Made by a program: the position numbers and the translations under genes. Shown here piece by piece: positions 42,582 through 52,913 of a stretch of 64,000 nucleotides of DNA; position 1 is the stretch's first letter, and every line of letters begins with the position of its first letter. This DNA comes from Janibacter sp. HTCC2649. GTDB taxonomy: Bacteria > Actinomycetota > Actinomycetes > Actinomycetales > Dermatophilaceae. Below the pieces are notes generated by a model, which made no database searches, was not told where the DNA came from, and saw only the letters and a program-made list of their open reading frames with translations. The stretch spans positions 1,153,978-1,217,977 of the forward strand of contig NZ_CH672413.1 of NCBI RefSeq assembly GCF_000152705.1. Reading direction: 5' to 3'.

Positions 42582-45269
42582 ATGTCTGCTGACCTCACCG
42601 CATCTCGCGCTGCCACCATTCCGGAGCGCCCCTCGCTGGACGGCCTCGAGGACAAGTGGGGACAGGTATGGACCGAGCAGCAGACCTACGCCTTCGACCG
42701 TGAGGCAGCCCTGGCGGGCGACCGGTCACAGGTCTTCTCGATCGACACGCCGCCGCCGACCGCGTCGGGCAGCCTGCACATGGGCCACATCTTTTCGTAC
42801 ACGCACACGGACTGCATGGCGCGCTACAAGCGGATGGCCGGGTTCAACGTCTTCTACCCGATCGGCTGGGACGACAACGGCCTGCCGACCGAGAAGCGCG
42901 TCCAGAACTACTACAGCGTGCGCGGTGACGCCTCGCTCCCCCACGACCCGACCTTCGAGCCGCCGCACCGTGGCGACGCCAAGAGCCTGCGGGCCGGCGA
43001 TGCCCTGCCGATCTCGCGTCAGAACTTCATCGAGCTCTGCGACGAGCTGACCGTCGAGGACGAGAAGGCGTTCGAGTCGCTCTTCCGTCGCCTCGGGCAG
43101 TCCTTCGACTGGGACATCTCCTACCGCACCATCGACGACCACTCTCGCGCCACGGCACAGCAGGCGTTCCTGCGCAACCTTGCTCGCGACGAGGCCTACC
43201 AGGCCGAGGCTCCGGGACTGTGGGACGTGACCTTCCAGACCGCTGTGGCGCAGGCCGAGCTCGAGGCACGCGACTACCCGGGCGCCTATCACCGCGTGGC
43301 CTTCCACTCCGCGGATGGACCCATCTACATCGAGACCACGCGTCCCGAGCTCATCCCGTCGGTCGTTGCGCTCATCGCGCACCCGGACGACGAGAGGTAT
43401 GCCGGCCTGTTCGGTTCCACGGTCACCTCACCGTTGTTCGGTGTCGAGGTGCCCGTCGTGGCCCACCCGATGGCCGAGAAGGACAAGGGCGCCGGCATTG
43501 CCATGTGCTGCACCTTCGGTGACCTCACCGACGTCATCTGGTGGCGCGAGCTGCAGCTGCCGACCCGATCGATCATCACCCGTCAGGGCCGCATCCAGGC
43601 CGAGACGCCGGAGTGGCTGGCCGGTGGCGCGGGTGCTGAGCTGTTCACCGAGCTGTCGGGCAAGACGGTGCACTCTGCCCGTGAGGTGGTTGTGGCCGCC
43701 CTGCGCGAGTCCGGTGACCTCGACGGTGAGCCCAAGGCGACGCAGCGCAAGGCCAACTTCTACGAGCGCGGCGAGAAGCCGCTCGAGATCGTCACCTCAC
43801 GCCAGTGGTACATCCGCAACGGTGGCCGAGACGCCGAGCTCAATGCCGCCCTGGTGGCGCGTGGCGACGAGGTCGACTTCCACCCGGACTTCATGAGCGC
43901 CCGCTACAAGAACTGGGTCAGTGGCCTCAACGGTGACTGGCTCGTGTCGCGTCAGCGCTTCTTCGGCGTGCCGATCCCCGTCTGGTACCCGCTCGACGCC
44001 GATGGCGATCCTCTGTGGGACAAGGTGATCGTGCCGTCCGAGGCTTCGCTGCCGGTGGACCCCGCCGCTCAGGCGCCGGAGGGCTACGACGAGTCGCAGC
44101 GCGACCAACCCGGTGGCTTCATCGGCGACGCCGACGTGCTCGACACCTGGGCCACCTCGTCGCTGTCTCCCCAGATTGCTGCCGGCTGGCGCAGTGTGGA
44201 CGAATCCGGTTCTGTCACAACTGATCCGGTGTTCGACAAGGTCTTCCCGATGGACGTTCGTCCGCAGGCGCACGACATCATCCGCACGTGGCTCTTCGCC
44301 ACGGTCGTGCGCTCCCACTTCGAGCACGGCACGGTGCCGTGGACCAACGCCGCGATCAGCGGCTGGATCCTCGACCCCGACCGCAAGAAGATGAGCAAGT
44401 CCAAGGGCAACGTCGTCACCCCCGAGGACGTGCTGAAGGAGCACAGCGCCGACGCCGTGCGCTACTGGGCGGCCTCGGGTCGTCTCGGCGCGGACGCGGC
44501 CTACGACGTCGGCCAGATGAAGGTCGGCCGCCGCCTCGCGATCAAGGTGCTCAACGCGTCGAAGTTCGCGTTGTCCTTTGGCGAAGCCGAAGCAGGGATT
44601 GGGCTCAGTGGCGAGGTGGAGGGCGCAGGTTCGCTGGCCGACCAGGTCACCAACCCGCTCGACCGGGCCCTGCTTGCTGGTCTTCGCGAGGTCGTCGAGA
44701 AGGCGACCGCGGGCTTCGAGTCGTGGGACTACACCCGCTCGCTCGAGGTCACGGAGACGTTCTTCTGGACCTTCTGCGACGACTACCTCGAGCTGGTCAA
44801 GGACCGCGCCTACGGCTCGCAGGGTGACGCCGAGGCCGCATCGGCCCGGGCCACGCTGCGCATCGCCCTCGACGTCCTTTTGCGTCTGCTCGCGCCGTTC
44901 CTCCCCTACGTCACCGAAGAGGTGTGGTCGTGGTGGCACGACGGCTCGGTGCACGTCACGACGTGGCCGACGGCCGACGAAGCCGCTGTCCCCGGCGAGG
45001 CTGTGGACCCGGCGATGCTCGGAGCCGTCGGCGCAGCATTGGCGACCGTGCGCAAGAGCAAGTCCGAGGCCAAGCTGTCCATGCGGGCCGAGGTTGCCCG
45101 GATCACGTTGGGAGGGCCCGAGGCCCTGCTCGACCACGTCCGCGCCGGTGAGCAGGACCTCCGGTCGGCCGGCAAGATCACCGGGTCCCTCGACCTCGTC
45201 GCCGCCGAGACCTGGGGCGCGAGCGACGTCGAGCTCATCCCGGTGGAGAAGCCCAAGCCCCAGTCGTGA
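42582..45269 (+). CDS. valS: Valyl-tRNA synthetase
   Basis: Class I synthetase, 895 aa. HIGH appears as LHMGHIFSYTHTD, KMSKS as DRKKMSKSKGNVV, with a CP1 editing domain between and an anticodon-binding domain after. The sequence type (FYPIGWDDNGLPTEKRVQNY and no long C-terminal coiled coil) resembles the archaeal-like ValS subtype found in some actinobacteria rather than the E. coli type. The ATG start has an upstream region of 113 bases with no T-box motif. Its stop overlaps the next start (GTGA). Confidence 0.95.
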   Translation: MSADLTASRAATIPERPSLDGLEDKWGQVWTEQQTYAFDREAALAGDRSQVFSIDTPPPTASGSLHMGHIFSYTHTDCMARYKRMAGFNVFYPIGWDDNGLPTEKRVQNYYSVRGDASLPHDPTFEPPHRGDAKSLRAGDALPISRQNFIELCDELTVEDEKAFESLFRRLGQSFDWDISYRTIDDHSRATAQQAFLRNLARDEAYQAEAPGLWDVTFQTAVAQAELEARDYPGAYHRVAFHSADGPIYIETTRPELIPSVVALIAHPDDERYAGLFGSTVTSPLFGVEVPVVAHPMAEKDKGAGIAMCCTFGDLTDVIWWRELQLPTRSIITRQGRIQAETPEWLAGGAGAELFTELSGKTVHSAREVVVAALRESGDLDGEPKATQRKANFYERGEKPLEIVTSRQWYIRNGGRDAELNAALVARGDEVDFHPDFMSARYKNWVSGLNGDWLVSRQRFFGVPIPVWYPLDADGDPLWDKVIVPSEASLPVDPAAQAPEGYDESQRDQPGGFIGDADVLDTWATSSLSPQIAAGWRSVDESGSVTTDPVFDKVFPMDVRPQAHDIIRTWLFATVVRSHFEHGTVPWTNAAISGWILDPDRKKMSKSKGNVVTPEDVLKEHSADAVRYWAASGRLGADAAYDVGQMKVGRRLAIKVLNASKFALSFGEAEAGIGLSGEVEGAGSLADQVTNPLDRALLAGLREVVEKATAGFESWDYTRSLEVTETFFWTFCDDYLELVKDRAYGSQGDAEAASARATLRIALDVLLRLLAPFLPYVTEEVWSWWHDGSVHVTTWPTADEAAVPGEAVDPAMLGAVGAALATVRKSKSEAKLSMRAEVARITLGGPEALLDHVRAGEQDLRSAGKITGSLDLVAAETWGASDVELIPVEKPKPQS

Positions 45270-45973
45270 ACTCCTCTGCACCGGTCCCGGTCACCCGGAC
45301 GGGCACCGCATCGGGCACCCGACTGACGCCGGGAGCGGGAGGTGCGCTGACGGCATACGCCGTCGTCGTTCTGGTGCACCTCGGTGCGCAGCTGACCGGT
45401 GCCGAGCCGCTCGCGAACGCAACGCAGTGGGTCGTCGTGCCGTGGCTGCTCGTCGCGCTCATCACCCAGACCCGGTTGCGGTCGCGACTGGCTCGCTTCA
45501 CGGCGGGTGGGTTGCTGTTCTCGTGGATCGGCGACACGCTGCCGGACTTCGTGCCGGACTCGGCCGCGTTCATCGCGCTCATGGGCTCGTTCCTGGTGGC
45601 GCACGCGCTCTTCGTCGGCGGGTTCTGGCCATGGCGTCGGGAGTCGCTTCTGGGGAGCCGGTGGGCGTGGGGCTACGCGGCGGTGGCCGTTGTGATGGTG
45701 ATTGCCTGCGCTCCACGCGCCGGTGCGCTGACCGTCGGAATCGCCGTGTATGCCGCGGCGCTGGCGCTGATGGCGTTGCTGTCAGCCGGCATTCACCGCC
45801 TGGCCGGTATCGGTGGCGCACTCTTCCTCGTGTCCGACGGGCTCATCGCGGTGGGCGAGTTCGTGCCGTCCGTGGACGTACCGCTGCCCGGGTTCTGGAT
45901 CATGGCGACCTATCTCGGTGCGATCCTGCTGCTCACCCTCGGGGTCGTGCGACGGGACGCGTCACGCGCCTGA
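45266..45973 (+). CDS. YhhN-family membrane protein, lysoplasmalogenase-like
   Basis: A 235 aa protein with about eight short transmembrane helices, matching the YhhN/TMEM86 family. TMEM86B hydrolyses the vinyl-ether bond of lysoplasmalogens; bacterial members such as the Legionella homolog share the activity. The family residue pattern FSWIGDTLPDF and FLVSDGLIAVGEF carries the conserved D/S pairs. The GTG start overlaps the valS stop, but no functional link to valS is known. It ends 12 bases inside the opposite-strand gene. Confidence 0.82.
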   Translation: MNSSAPVPVTRTGTASGTRLTPGAGGALTAYAVVVLVHLGAQLTGAEPLANATQWVVVPWLLVALITQTRLRSRLARFTAGGLLFSWIGDTLPDFVPDSAAFIALMGSFLVAHALFVGGFWPWRRESLLGSRWAWGYAAVAVVMVIACAPRAGALTVGIAVYAAALALMALLSAGIHRLAGIGGALFLVSDGLIAVGEFVPSVDVPLPGFWIMATYLGAILLLTLGVVRRDASRA

Positions 45974-46708
45974 GGTCATCCGCGCACCGTTGAGTTTGGG
46001 CGACGCCGAGAACGCACGCACCCGGCGGTGACCCGTCGGTTGGACGACGAACCACGGGACCTGCCATCCGCTGAGCGCCAGCCGCCGCTCGACGACCGTG
46101 TCTCGACGCAGGTGGCCGACCCGTCCCGTGCCGGGGTCGTAGACGTCGAGGACGCGGTCACCATCACCGGGCAGCACGAGGACGACGTGACGGGGAAGGT
46201 GGGCGGAGCCGACGTAGAGCAAGCCCGGCTCCCCCTCTGCGACGACGTCGACGAGGTGGTCGAAGGCGTCGCGCAGGCTCTCGTCCGAGAGCTGACGCAG
46301 GGCCATGACGTCGTAGCGGGTACCCGTGGTGGCCGCGCCGTACTCGAGCTCGCGCTTCGCACCCCACGGCGGTGTGCCGAGCGCCCGCGGCCATGGGGCA
46401 TTGAGACGGTTGGGGCCGGCGAAGAGCCCATTGGTGCGGCGCATGACCACGCGTTCGTAGGCCGCGAAACGCTCCGCCTCGGTGTTGCCCTCAGGAGAAC
46501 CAGGCAAATGTGGTGTGCCCGTGCGGACCCAACTGGCAAAGACGGAGTCGACCAGCATTCTCGCCACGGTCAGACACGCAGAGCCACACGTCACCGGAGA
46601 CTGCTGCACCGGGCCCGTGTCACCAGCGCGAAGTCGGTATGCCGTGGCCACATGGCCATCCTGTCGTTCCCCTGCCCTTCGCGCCACCACCCACGTTGCT
46701 GTTGACAT
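45962..46708 (-). CDS. Peptidase C39-like (papain-fold) protein
   Basis: A 248 aa protein I cannot assign to a named family. Near the N-terminus QQSPVTCGSACLTVARML resembles the Q-x-CG-x-A-x-L motif of C39 cysteine peptidases, with C41 as candidate nucleophile. Later, AHLPRHVVLVLPGDG supplies a histidine and DVYDPGTGRVG an aspartate at the right order. No signal peptide and no transmembrane segment is visible. It could be a cytoplasmic papain-fold enzyme or a non-catalytic relative. The ATG at 46706-46708 is the upstream-most plausible start. It converges with the YhhN gene. Confidence 0.65.
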   Translation of the reverse strand: MSTATWVVARRAGERQDGHVATAYRLRAGDTGPVQQSPVTCGSACLTVARMLVDSVFASWVRTGTPHLPGSPEGNTEAERFAAYERVVMRRTNGLFAGPNRLNAPWPRALGTPPWGAKRELEYGAATTGTRYDVMALRQLSDESLRDAFDHLVDVVAEGEPGLLYVGSAHLPRHVVLVLPGDGDRVLDVYDPGTGRVGHLRRDTVVERRLALSGWQVPWFVVQPTGHRRVRAFSASPKLNGARMTSGA

Positions 46709-46807
46709 CCGCGACTCGGCTCTCGCCCTCGCGGCTCCACAACGACTGGGCAACGGCCTGGCCGCAGACGCACGCGAAGTGGGCCACGGCGGCATACCCT
46801 CGAGCGC

Positions 46808-47512
46808 ATGGGGCGTCGAGAGTGGGCATGGGCCATGGGGGCCGCGTGCGCCCTGTTGCTCGGTGCCTGGGTCTCCGGCGCTGGGTCGATCTCGGCCTTC
46901 ACCACTCAGGGGCTCTCCCAGGCACGGGACAAGGAGTTCGGCGAGACCTTCGAGCCGGACCAGACCGACAACTCCACCCGCGGCGGCTCCCGTGGGCGGG
47001 TGGTCGAGGACAACCACATCGTCACGACCATCGTCGTGTGGACATTGCGGCTGCTGCTGGTCCTCATCGTCCTCACGGTGCTGTTCTTCGTGGTGCGGAC
47101 CCTTGTGCGCCGGCTGGGCCGTGACCCCGTCTCGGCCAAGGACGACGTGCAGGGCGGGATCCTGCCCCATGTGCTCGTTGCCGGCCTGCGTGACAGCGAG
47201 GCACAGCTCGACCGCGGCACCTCCGCCGAAGCCGTCATCAACGCCTGGCTCACCCTCGAACGCACGGCGATCACCGTGGGGATCGACGACGACCAGTCAC
47301 GCACACCGGCCGAGCTCGTCACCGCGGTGCTCAACGAGTACGACGTCGACCAGGGAGCCATCGAACGCCTGGCCGCGCTCTATCGCGAGGCTCGCTTCTC
47401 CCGACACCTCATCGGCGAGGAGCACCGCGAGGCGGCCCGGGCGGCTGTGCGGCAGGTTCGCGAGGACCTCACCCGCCCCCTCCAGGCCCTCGGTTGTGAC
47501 GTCCGTCCATGA
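46808..47512 (+). CDS. DUF4129-domain membrane protein
   Basis: A 234 aa protein with an N-terminal hydrophobic segment, an extracytoplasmic region rich in Asp/Thr/Arg, a second transmembrane helix (about 77-97) and a DUF4129 helical domain (RGTSAEAVINAWLTLERTA, then EARFSRHLIGEEHREAARAA). In other actinobacteria this protein starts a gene set with MoxR ATPase and DUF58 proteins. It is the first gene of an operon of five; the next gene starts in its last codons (47509). Confidence 0.82.
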   Translation: MGRREWAWAMGAACALLLGAWVSGAGSISAFTTQGLSQARDKEFGETFEPDQTDNSTRGGSRGRVVEDNHIVTTIVVWTLRLLLVLIVLTVLFFVVRTLVRRLGRDPVSAKDDVQGGILPHVLVAGLRDSEAQLDRGTSAEAVINAWLTLERTAITVGIDDDQSRTPAELVTAVLNEYDVDQGAIERLAALYREARFSRHLIGEEHREAARAAVRQVREDLTRPLQALGCDVRP

Positions 47513-48006
47513 GGGCCAAGCTCCTTGCGAGGTTGCGTGGGCACGAGGTCGCCGGCGCGGTCGCCCTCGCCGCCTTCCTCGGCCTGGTCCTCGGGGTCGT
47601 GCCAGCTCTCGACCGTGTCTTCCTGCTCGTCGCCTCCGCGGGACTGCTCGTCGGCGCGGGCGCGCTCGTCGTCTGGCTCCTGCGTGACCACCGCGAGATC
47701 GAATGGACCACCAGCTCCGGCACCACCACGCGTGTGCGCGGGAGCGATCGGCGCGTCACCGCGCTCGCCCGAAACATCGACGCCTCGCTCAGCGGAGACG
47801 ACGACGCGGCGCGCGCGGTTCAGGCCACTCTGCGATCCCTCGCCGACGCGCGCCTCTCACCGCAGGGCCTCGCTCTCGACGGCCCGGGCACAGAAGCCGA
47901 GGCCGCGCTGGGACCGGACCTCACGGCATACCTGAGCTCGTCAAAGCCACCACACGTCAACGCGGACGAGCTCGCCTCGTTCATCACCACTCTCGAGGAG
48001 CACTGA
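47509..48006 (+). CDS. Hypothetical membrane protein of the MoxR operon
   Basis: A 165 aa protein with two N-terminal hydrophobic segments (AVALAAFLGLVLGVVPAL and FLLVASAGLLVGAGALVVWLL) and a soluble C-terminal region of about 105 residues. No family recognised. It overlaps the DUF4129 gene and its TGA directly precedes the MoxR GTG, so its product is likely a partner of that system. Confidence 0.75.
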   Translation: MRAKLLARLRGHEVAGAVALAAFLGLVLGVVPALDRVFLLVASAGLLVGAGALVVWLLRDHREIEWTTSSGTTTRVRGSDRRVTALARNIDASLSGDDDAARAVQATLRSLADARLSPQGLALDGPGTEAEAALGPDLTAYLSSSKPPHVNADELASFITTLEEH

Positions 48007-49002
48007 GTGAGCGACACCCTTTCCCTGAACGAGGTCACCGACCGCACGGCGCACATCCTCGCCGCGGTCGAGCGGGCCGTCGTCGGCAAGCGCGCCAGCC
48101 TCGAGCTCGTTCTCGCAGGTGTCCTCGCGGGCGGGCACGTCCTCATGGAGGACTTCCCCGGCCTGGGCAAGACGTTGGCCGCGCGCTCGTTCGCCCAGGC
48201 CCTCGGACTGGATTTTGCGCGCGCCCAGTTCACGCCGGACCTGCTGCCGAGCGACCTCACCGGTGCGTTCATCTACGACCAGCGCACTCACGAGTTCGTC
48301 TTCCGCCGCGGGCCGCTCTTCACCGAGCTGCTGCTCGCCGACGAGATCAACCGCACGCCCCCCAAGACGCAGTCGGCGCTCCTCGAGGCCATGCAGGAGG
48401 GACAGATCACCGTCGAGGGCGAGACCTTTGCGTTGGCGCGGCCCTTCCACGTGCTGGCCACGGCCAACCCGGTCGAGTACGAAGGCACCTATCCGTTGCC
48501 CGAGGCCCAGCACGACCGGTTCCTGCTGCGGATCTCCTTCGGCTACCCCACCGCTGGCGAGGAGTGGGAGGTCCTGCGCCGCCGGGTCGAGCGGCAGCAG
48601 GAAGCCCAGACGGTGTCGGCCATCACCGACGCGGCCGGGCTCGTCGCCATGCAGCGCGCCGTGGAGACGGTGACGGTGGACGAAGGCGTCGGGCGCTACT
48701 GCGTCCGGCTGGCCGCCGCGACTCGCTCGCACGCGAGTCTCGTGCTCGGCGCTTCGCCACGCGGCTCGCTCGCGCTCATGCTCACCAGCCGGGCGTATGC
48801 CGTGATCCGCGGCCGCGACTACGTCACCCCCGAGGACGTCAAGGCCGTCGCCCACGCCGCGCTCGACCACCGGGTCACCGTGCGCCCCGAGCTCTGGATC
48901 AACGACGTCACGGCGCGGAGCGTCATCGCGTCGATCCTGTCGACCGTGCCAACTCCCTCGCCGACGGGGCGCGAGGTGCGGACCGGGTACGAAGGACCGT
49001 GA
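48007..49002 (+). CDS. MoxR-family AAA+ ATPase
   Basis: A 331 aa chaperone-like ATPase that is usually encoded beside DUF58 and von Willebrand-type proteins and helps assemble or insert factors in partner proteins. Walker A is DFPGLGKT (49-56), Walker B LLLADEIN (about 110-117), with the sensor-1 ATANPVEYEGTYPLPEAQ and the arginine-rich sensor-2 ASPRGSLALM. Length and motifs match MoxR. The GTG start abuts the previous stop; the DUF58 GTG overlaps its own. Confidence 0.93.
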   Translation: MSDTLSLNEVTDRTAHILAAVERAVVGKRASLELVLAGVLAGGHVLMEDFPGLGKTLAARSFAQALGLDFARAQFTPDLLPSDLTGAFIYDQRTHEFVFRRGPLFTELLLADEINRTPPKTQSALLEAMQEGQITVEGETFALARPFHVLATANPVEYEGTYPLPEAQHDRFLLRISFGYPTAGEEWEVLRRRVERQQEAQTVSAITDAAGLVAMQRAVETVTVDEGVGRYCVRLAAATRSHASLVLGASPRGSLALMLTSRAYAVIRGRDYVTPEDVKAVAHAALDHRVTVRPELWINDVTARSVIASILSTVPTPSPTGREVRTGYEGP

Positions 49003-50390
49003 GCGACACCGAGGTCAGACCCGAGGCACCCGAGGGGAGCCAACTCTCAGCACGTTGGCGATCGACTCCTGCCCATGTGCGCTCCGTGGTCCTCGCCATC
49101 GCCTTCGTCGGCGTCGGGGTGATCATGCGCCGCCCGGATGCGGTGGCGATGGGTGCTCCCCTGGCCATCGTTGCCGTGTGGTCCCTGATGCGCCGCCCGA
49201 GCAGGTCGCCCGTCGTGCACACGTGGCTGCGACACACCGTGCTGCGTGAGGGCCAGACCACCGCCTGGACCGCGACCGTCGAGGCTGGCGCCGAGGTCGA
49301 GGACGTGGGGCTCGCAGTGACCGAGACCGCGTTCACGCGCTACACGCCGACGAGCCAGTCCATCGCTTCCGGTGACGCGGGCGTAGAGCTGCGCCAGCTC
49401 GACGTGCTCTGCCAGAGCACTCGCTGGGGACTGCGCCGCCTCGGGCCGGCGACCTGCGCTGTGAGCAGTGCGTTCGGCGCCTTCATCTGGGACCCTCCGC
49501 CCGTGGAGGCCGCGCTGGTGCCGACCGTCCCTCTGCCAGAGGCGTTTTCGGCTCGAGCACCTGTCCCTGACCCGGACGGGCTCGTGGGTCGAAGCCGCTC
49601 CCGAGGCCAGGGCGACGGCAGTGAGATCGCCACCGTGCGCGCGTTCCGCTTCGGGGACCGACTGCGCCGGATCCACTGGCCGGTGTCAGTGCGCACCGGC
49701 GAACTCCACGTCACCACGACCTATTCGGACGAGGACAGCGAGATCCTCATCCTCGTCGACGCCATGCAGGACCTCGGGCGCAGCACTGGCGTCGAGGGCG
49801 AGGACAGCAGCCTCGACAACGGGGTTCGGGCGGCCGCGGCCATCGCCGAGCACTATCTGCGCGCGGGCGACCGGGTCGGGCTCCAGGTGCTGGGCGCCCT
49901 CCAGAGCCCGCGCCTCGCCCCCGGCCTCGGGAGCAACCAGCTGCGTCGCCTGCTCGACGTGCTCGCCCGGGTCCGCGTGGCCGACGGTGGCATCATCGAC
50001 GAGAAGCGTCTCCAGGGCCAGCTCCGCCACCCGGTGTCCGTCGGCACGCTCGTCGTGTTCCTCACCCCCGCCATCTCCGTCGAGGTCCTCGCCCACGCGT
50101 CCGCCCTCGCGCGCCGAGGCACCTCGACCGTGGTGGTCGACACGCTGCCGCGATCCATGGCCGTCGCCCACCTCAGCGATGAGGAGCTCAGCGGGCTCGT
50201 CCCCGAACACGAGATCTCGACCGGAGCCCGGCTGGCATGGAGGTTGCGTCTGATGGAGCGCTCACGCGAGATGACCCGGACCCGGCTCACAGGAGTCCCC
50301 ATCGTCACGTGGATCGGGCCCGGAACCCTCGACCTCGTCCTGCGCGACATCGGCCGCCAACGCCGCTCCCCACGGATGGTGTCGCGATGA
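48999..50390 (+). CDS. DUF58-domain membrane protein
   Basis: A 463 aa protein with two close N-terminal hydrophobic segments (VRSVVLAIAFVGVGVIM and AVAMGAPLAIVAVWSLM), a beta-rich exterior region and a DUF58 domain containing IATVRAFRFGDRLRRIHW and EILILVDAMQDLG, the latter resembling the MIDAS strand of a von Willebrand factor A domain. DUF58 proteins are coupled to MoxR ATPases. It starts with a GTG overlapping the MoxR stop and its stop overlaps the next ATG (ATGA). Confidence 0.9.
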   Translation: MSDTEVRPEAPEGSQLSARWRSTPAHVRSVVLAIAFVGVGVIMRRPDAVAMGAPLAIVAVWSLMRRPSRSPVVHTWLRHTVLREGQTTAWTATVEAGAEVEDVGLAVTETAFTRYTPTSQSIASGDAGVELRQLDVLCQSTRWGLRRLGPATCAVSSAFGAFIWDPPPVEAALVPTVPLPEAFSARAPVPDPDGLVGRSRSRGQGDGSEIATVRAFRFGDRLRRIHWPVSVRTGELHVTTTYSDEDSEILILVDAMQDLGRSTGVEGEDSSLDNGVRAAAAIAEHYLRAGDRVGLQVLGALQSPRLAPGLGSNQLRRLLDVLARVRVADGGIIDEKRLQGQLRHPVSVGTLVVFLTPAISVEVLAHASALARRGTSTVVVDTLPRSMAVAHLSDEELSGLVPEHEISTGARLAWRLRLMERSREMTRTRLTGVPIVTWIGPGTLDLVLRDIGRQRRSPRMVSR

Positions 50391-50944
50391 GTCCCGCGTC
50401 GCAGAAGGTCCTGCGGGTCCTCATCGCCGTGCCCTCTGTGGGGCTTGCCCTCCTGGCCGCGTTCACCGGGCTGCACGGAACGATCGTCGGCGCCCTCGTC
50501 CTCATCGTGCTCACGCCATTCGTGGTCCTCGAACCTGCCTCGCGTCTCACGGCCCTCCTGCTGGGGCTCCACGCCGTCAACTGGCTGTCCAGCACGGAGG
50601 TTCCACACACCACTCGCGAGTGGATCCTGACCGTGGTGGCCTCACTCGCCCTGCTGACGATCCATCTGGCTGCCGCCCTCGCCTCTGCCCTGCCCCCTGC
50701 GGCGCCCCTGCCTCGCGCGACCGTGGCTCGCTGGGTCGGACGAGGCCTCGCCGTCGTCGGGCTGTCCGTCCCTGTCTGGGTGCTGCTCGTCGTCCAGACC
50801 AGTGATGCTCCCCCCGGCGTGCCTTCCCTGACGTATGCCGCGGTCGCCTCGCTCGCCGTGCTGGCCCTCGCCTTCTGGCTGACCCAGGCGGACACGGAGG
50901 CCACGCCACCGGCCGCGCTGGCACCGGACCGAAACCCTCGGTGA
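50387..50944 (+). CDS. Hypothetical membrane protein, last gene of the MoxR/DUF58 operon
   Basis: A 185 aa protein with about five hydrophobic segments (LIAVPSVGLALLAAFTGLHG, VGALVLIVLTPFVVL, TVVASLALLTIHLAAALA, GLAVVGLSVPVWVLLVV, VASLAVLALAFWLTQA). No family recognised. The ATG overlaps the DUF58 stop, showing co-translation. A GTATGCCG copy lies in the coding sequence (50833-50840) and another just beyond the stop (50968-50975). Confidence 0.78.
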   Translation: MSPASQKVLRVLIAVPSVGLALLAAFTGLHGTIVGALVLIVLTPFVVLEPASRLTALLLGLHAVNWLSSTEVPHTTREWILTVVASLALLTIHLAAALASALPPAAPLPRATVARWVGRGLAVVGLSVPVWVLLVVQTSDAPPGVPSLTYAAVASLAVLALAFWLTQADTEATPPAALAPDRNPR

Positions 50945-50989
50945 CGGCACCGCCCGAGGTGGGCGGGCGGCATACGCCGCGGGTGTGGG

Positions 50990-51295
50990 TCAGTCGAACG
51001 ATCGCGCCGAGGGCGTCGCGCCGCCCGAGGGTGAGGGGTATGCCGTCGAGCACGGTGAGCAGTGAGCGTTCCTCGTAGCGGACGTGCCTCTTCATGATGG
51101 CGCCGATCCCGTCGAGTGCGGCGCAGAAGCCGTGAGAGTGAATGAGCAGGTCCGCTGCAATCGGGCCGGTGTCGGCGCCCGCAACGATCGCCTCACGGGC
51201 GAGCGCCAGCGCGCGACGACGCCGGACGTGAACCGCACGCAACTCAGCCGACCAGGCCAAGGTGCGGTCCCGGTCGGCGTCGTGCGGGGTGTCGC

Positions 51296-51299
<4 letters not shown>
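50990..51299 (-). pseudogene. Hemerythrin-domain gene remnant with internal deletion
   Basis: The minus strand reads [20 protein letters not shown] at one end and DGIGAIMKRHVRYEERSLLT at the other, the two ends of an actinobacterial hemerythrin-like protein that is usually about 180-200 aa. The middle part, which carries the HHAGED-type and DHE-type iron ligands, is absent: the sequence jumps from HGFCAAL to DGIGAIM. No ATG or convincing GTG start is visible (CTG or TTG only), and the frame has no stop near the expected end, running on antisense to the upstream gene until 50577. I read it as a decayed gene. Confidence 0.55.
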
Positions 51300-52570
<1,271 letters not shown>

Positions 52571-52913
52571 TTGGCTTCGGTCCCTTCATCCAGACGGTGG
52601 TGTTTCGCTCCACATCAACGGCGCGGGGGCGGGCCGATGACCCGTGGGCGACGCGACCGACGCTACCTCGCAGCATCGCCGGTACAACCCATTGAACGCC
52701 CCCGACACGGCACGAGTCGCGCTTGTCCGCTCAGGGCAGAACCCCACCTCACCCACTGCGCCGCCGAGCCGGTTGAACCTTCACGAACTCGTCGAACCCG
52801 CCCGGCGGGCCCCCTCCCTCACCGGCACGTCGAGCTCGCGCACGCATGCCGACATGGCGCCTCCCTCGTGCGAGATCGACGTGCCGCCACAAGGGGAGCC
52901 CGACCGTGGGGCC
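52571..52913. other. 343-base intergenic region upstream of clpX
   Basis: No gene is supported here. A purine-rich GAAGGGA (about 52576-52590, minus strand) could serve as the clpX Shine-Dalgarno, and TTGATG (about 52612, minus strand) is a weak -35 candidate. The distal end holds one of two copies of a 30-base direct repeat that flank the neighbouring gene (52854-52883). Otherwise I see nothing distinctive. Confidence 0.5.
52854..52883 (+). repeat. 30-base direct repeat, left copy
   Basis: ATGGCGCCTCCCTCGTGCGA to 52883 matches the copy at 53985-54014 at 25 of 30 positions, with a perfect 14-base block GCGAGATCGACGTG. The pair brackets the gene at 52914-53873. Confidence 0.65.

Noticed and set aside
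50577-50989. Hemerythrin reading frame extending antisense into the upstream gene
   Set aside because: The extension is Arg/Pro/Gly-rich and opposes a membrane protein with good codon use. The sequence similarity ends near 50990.
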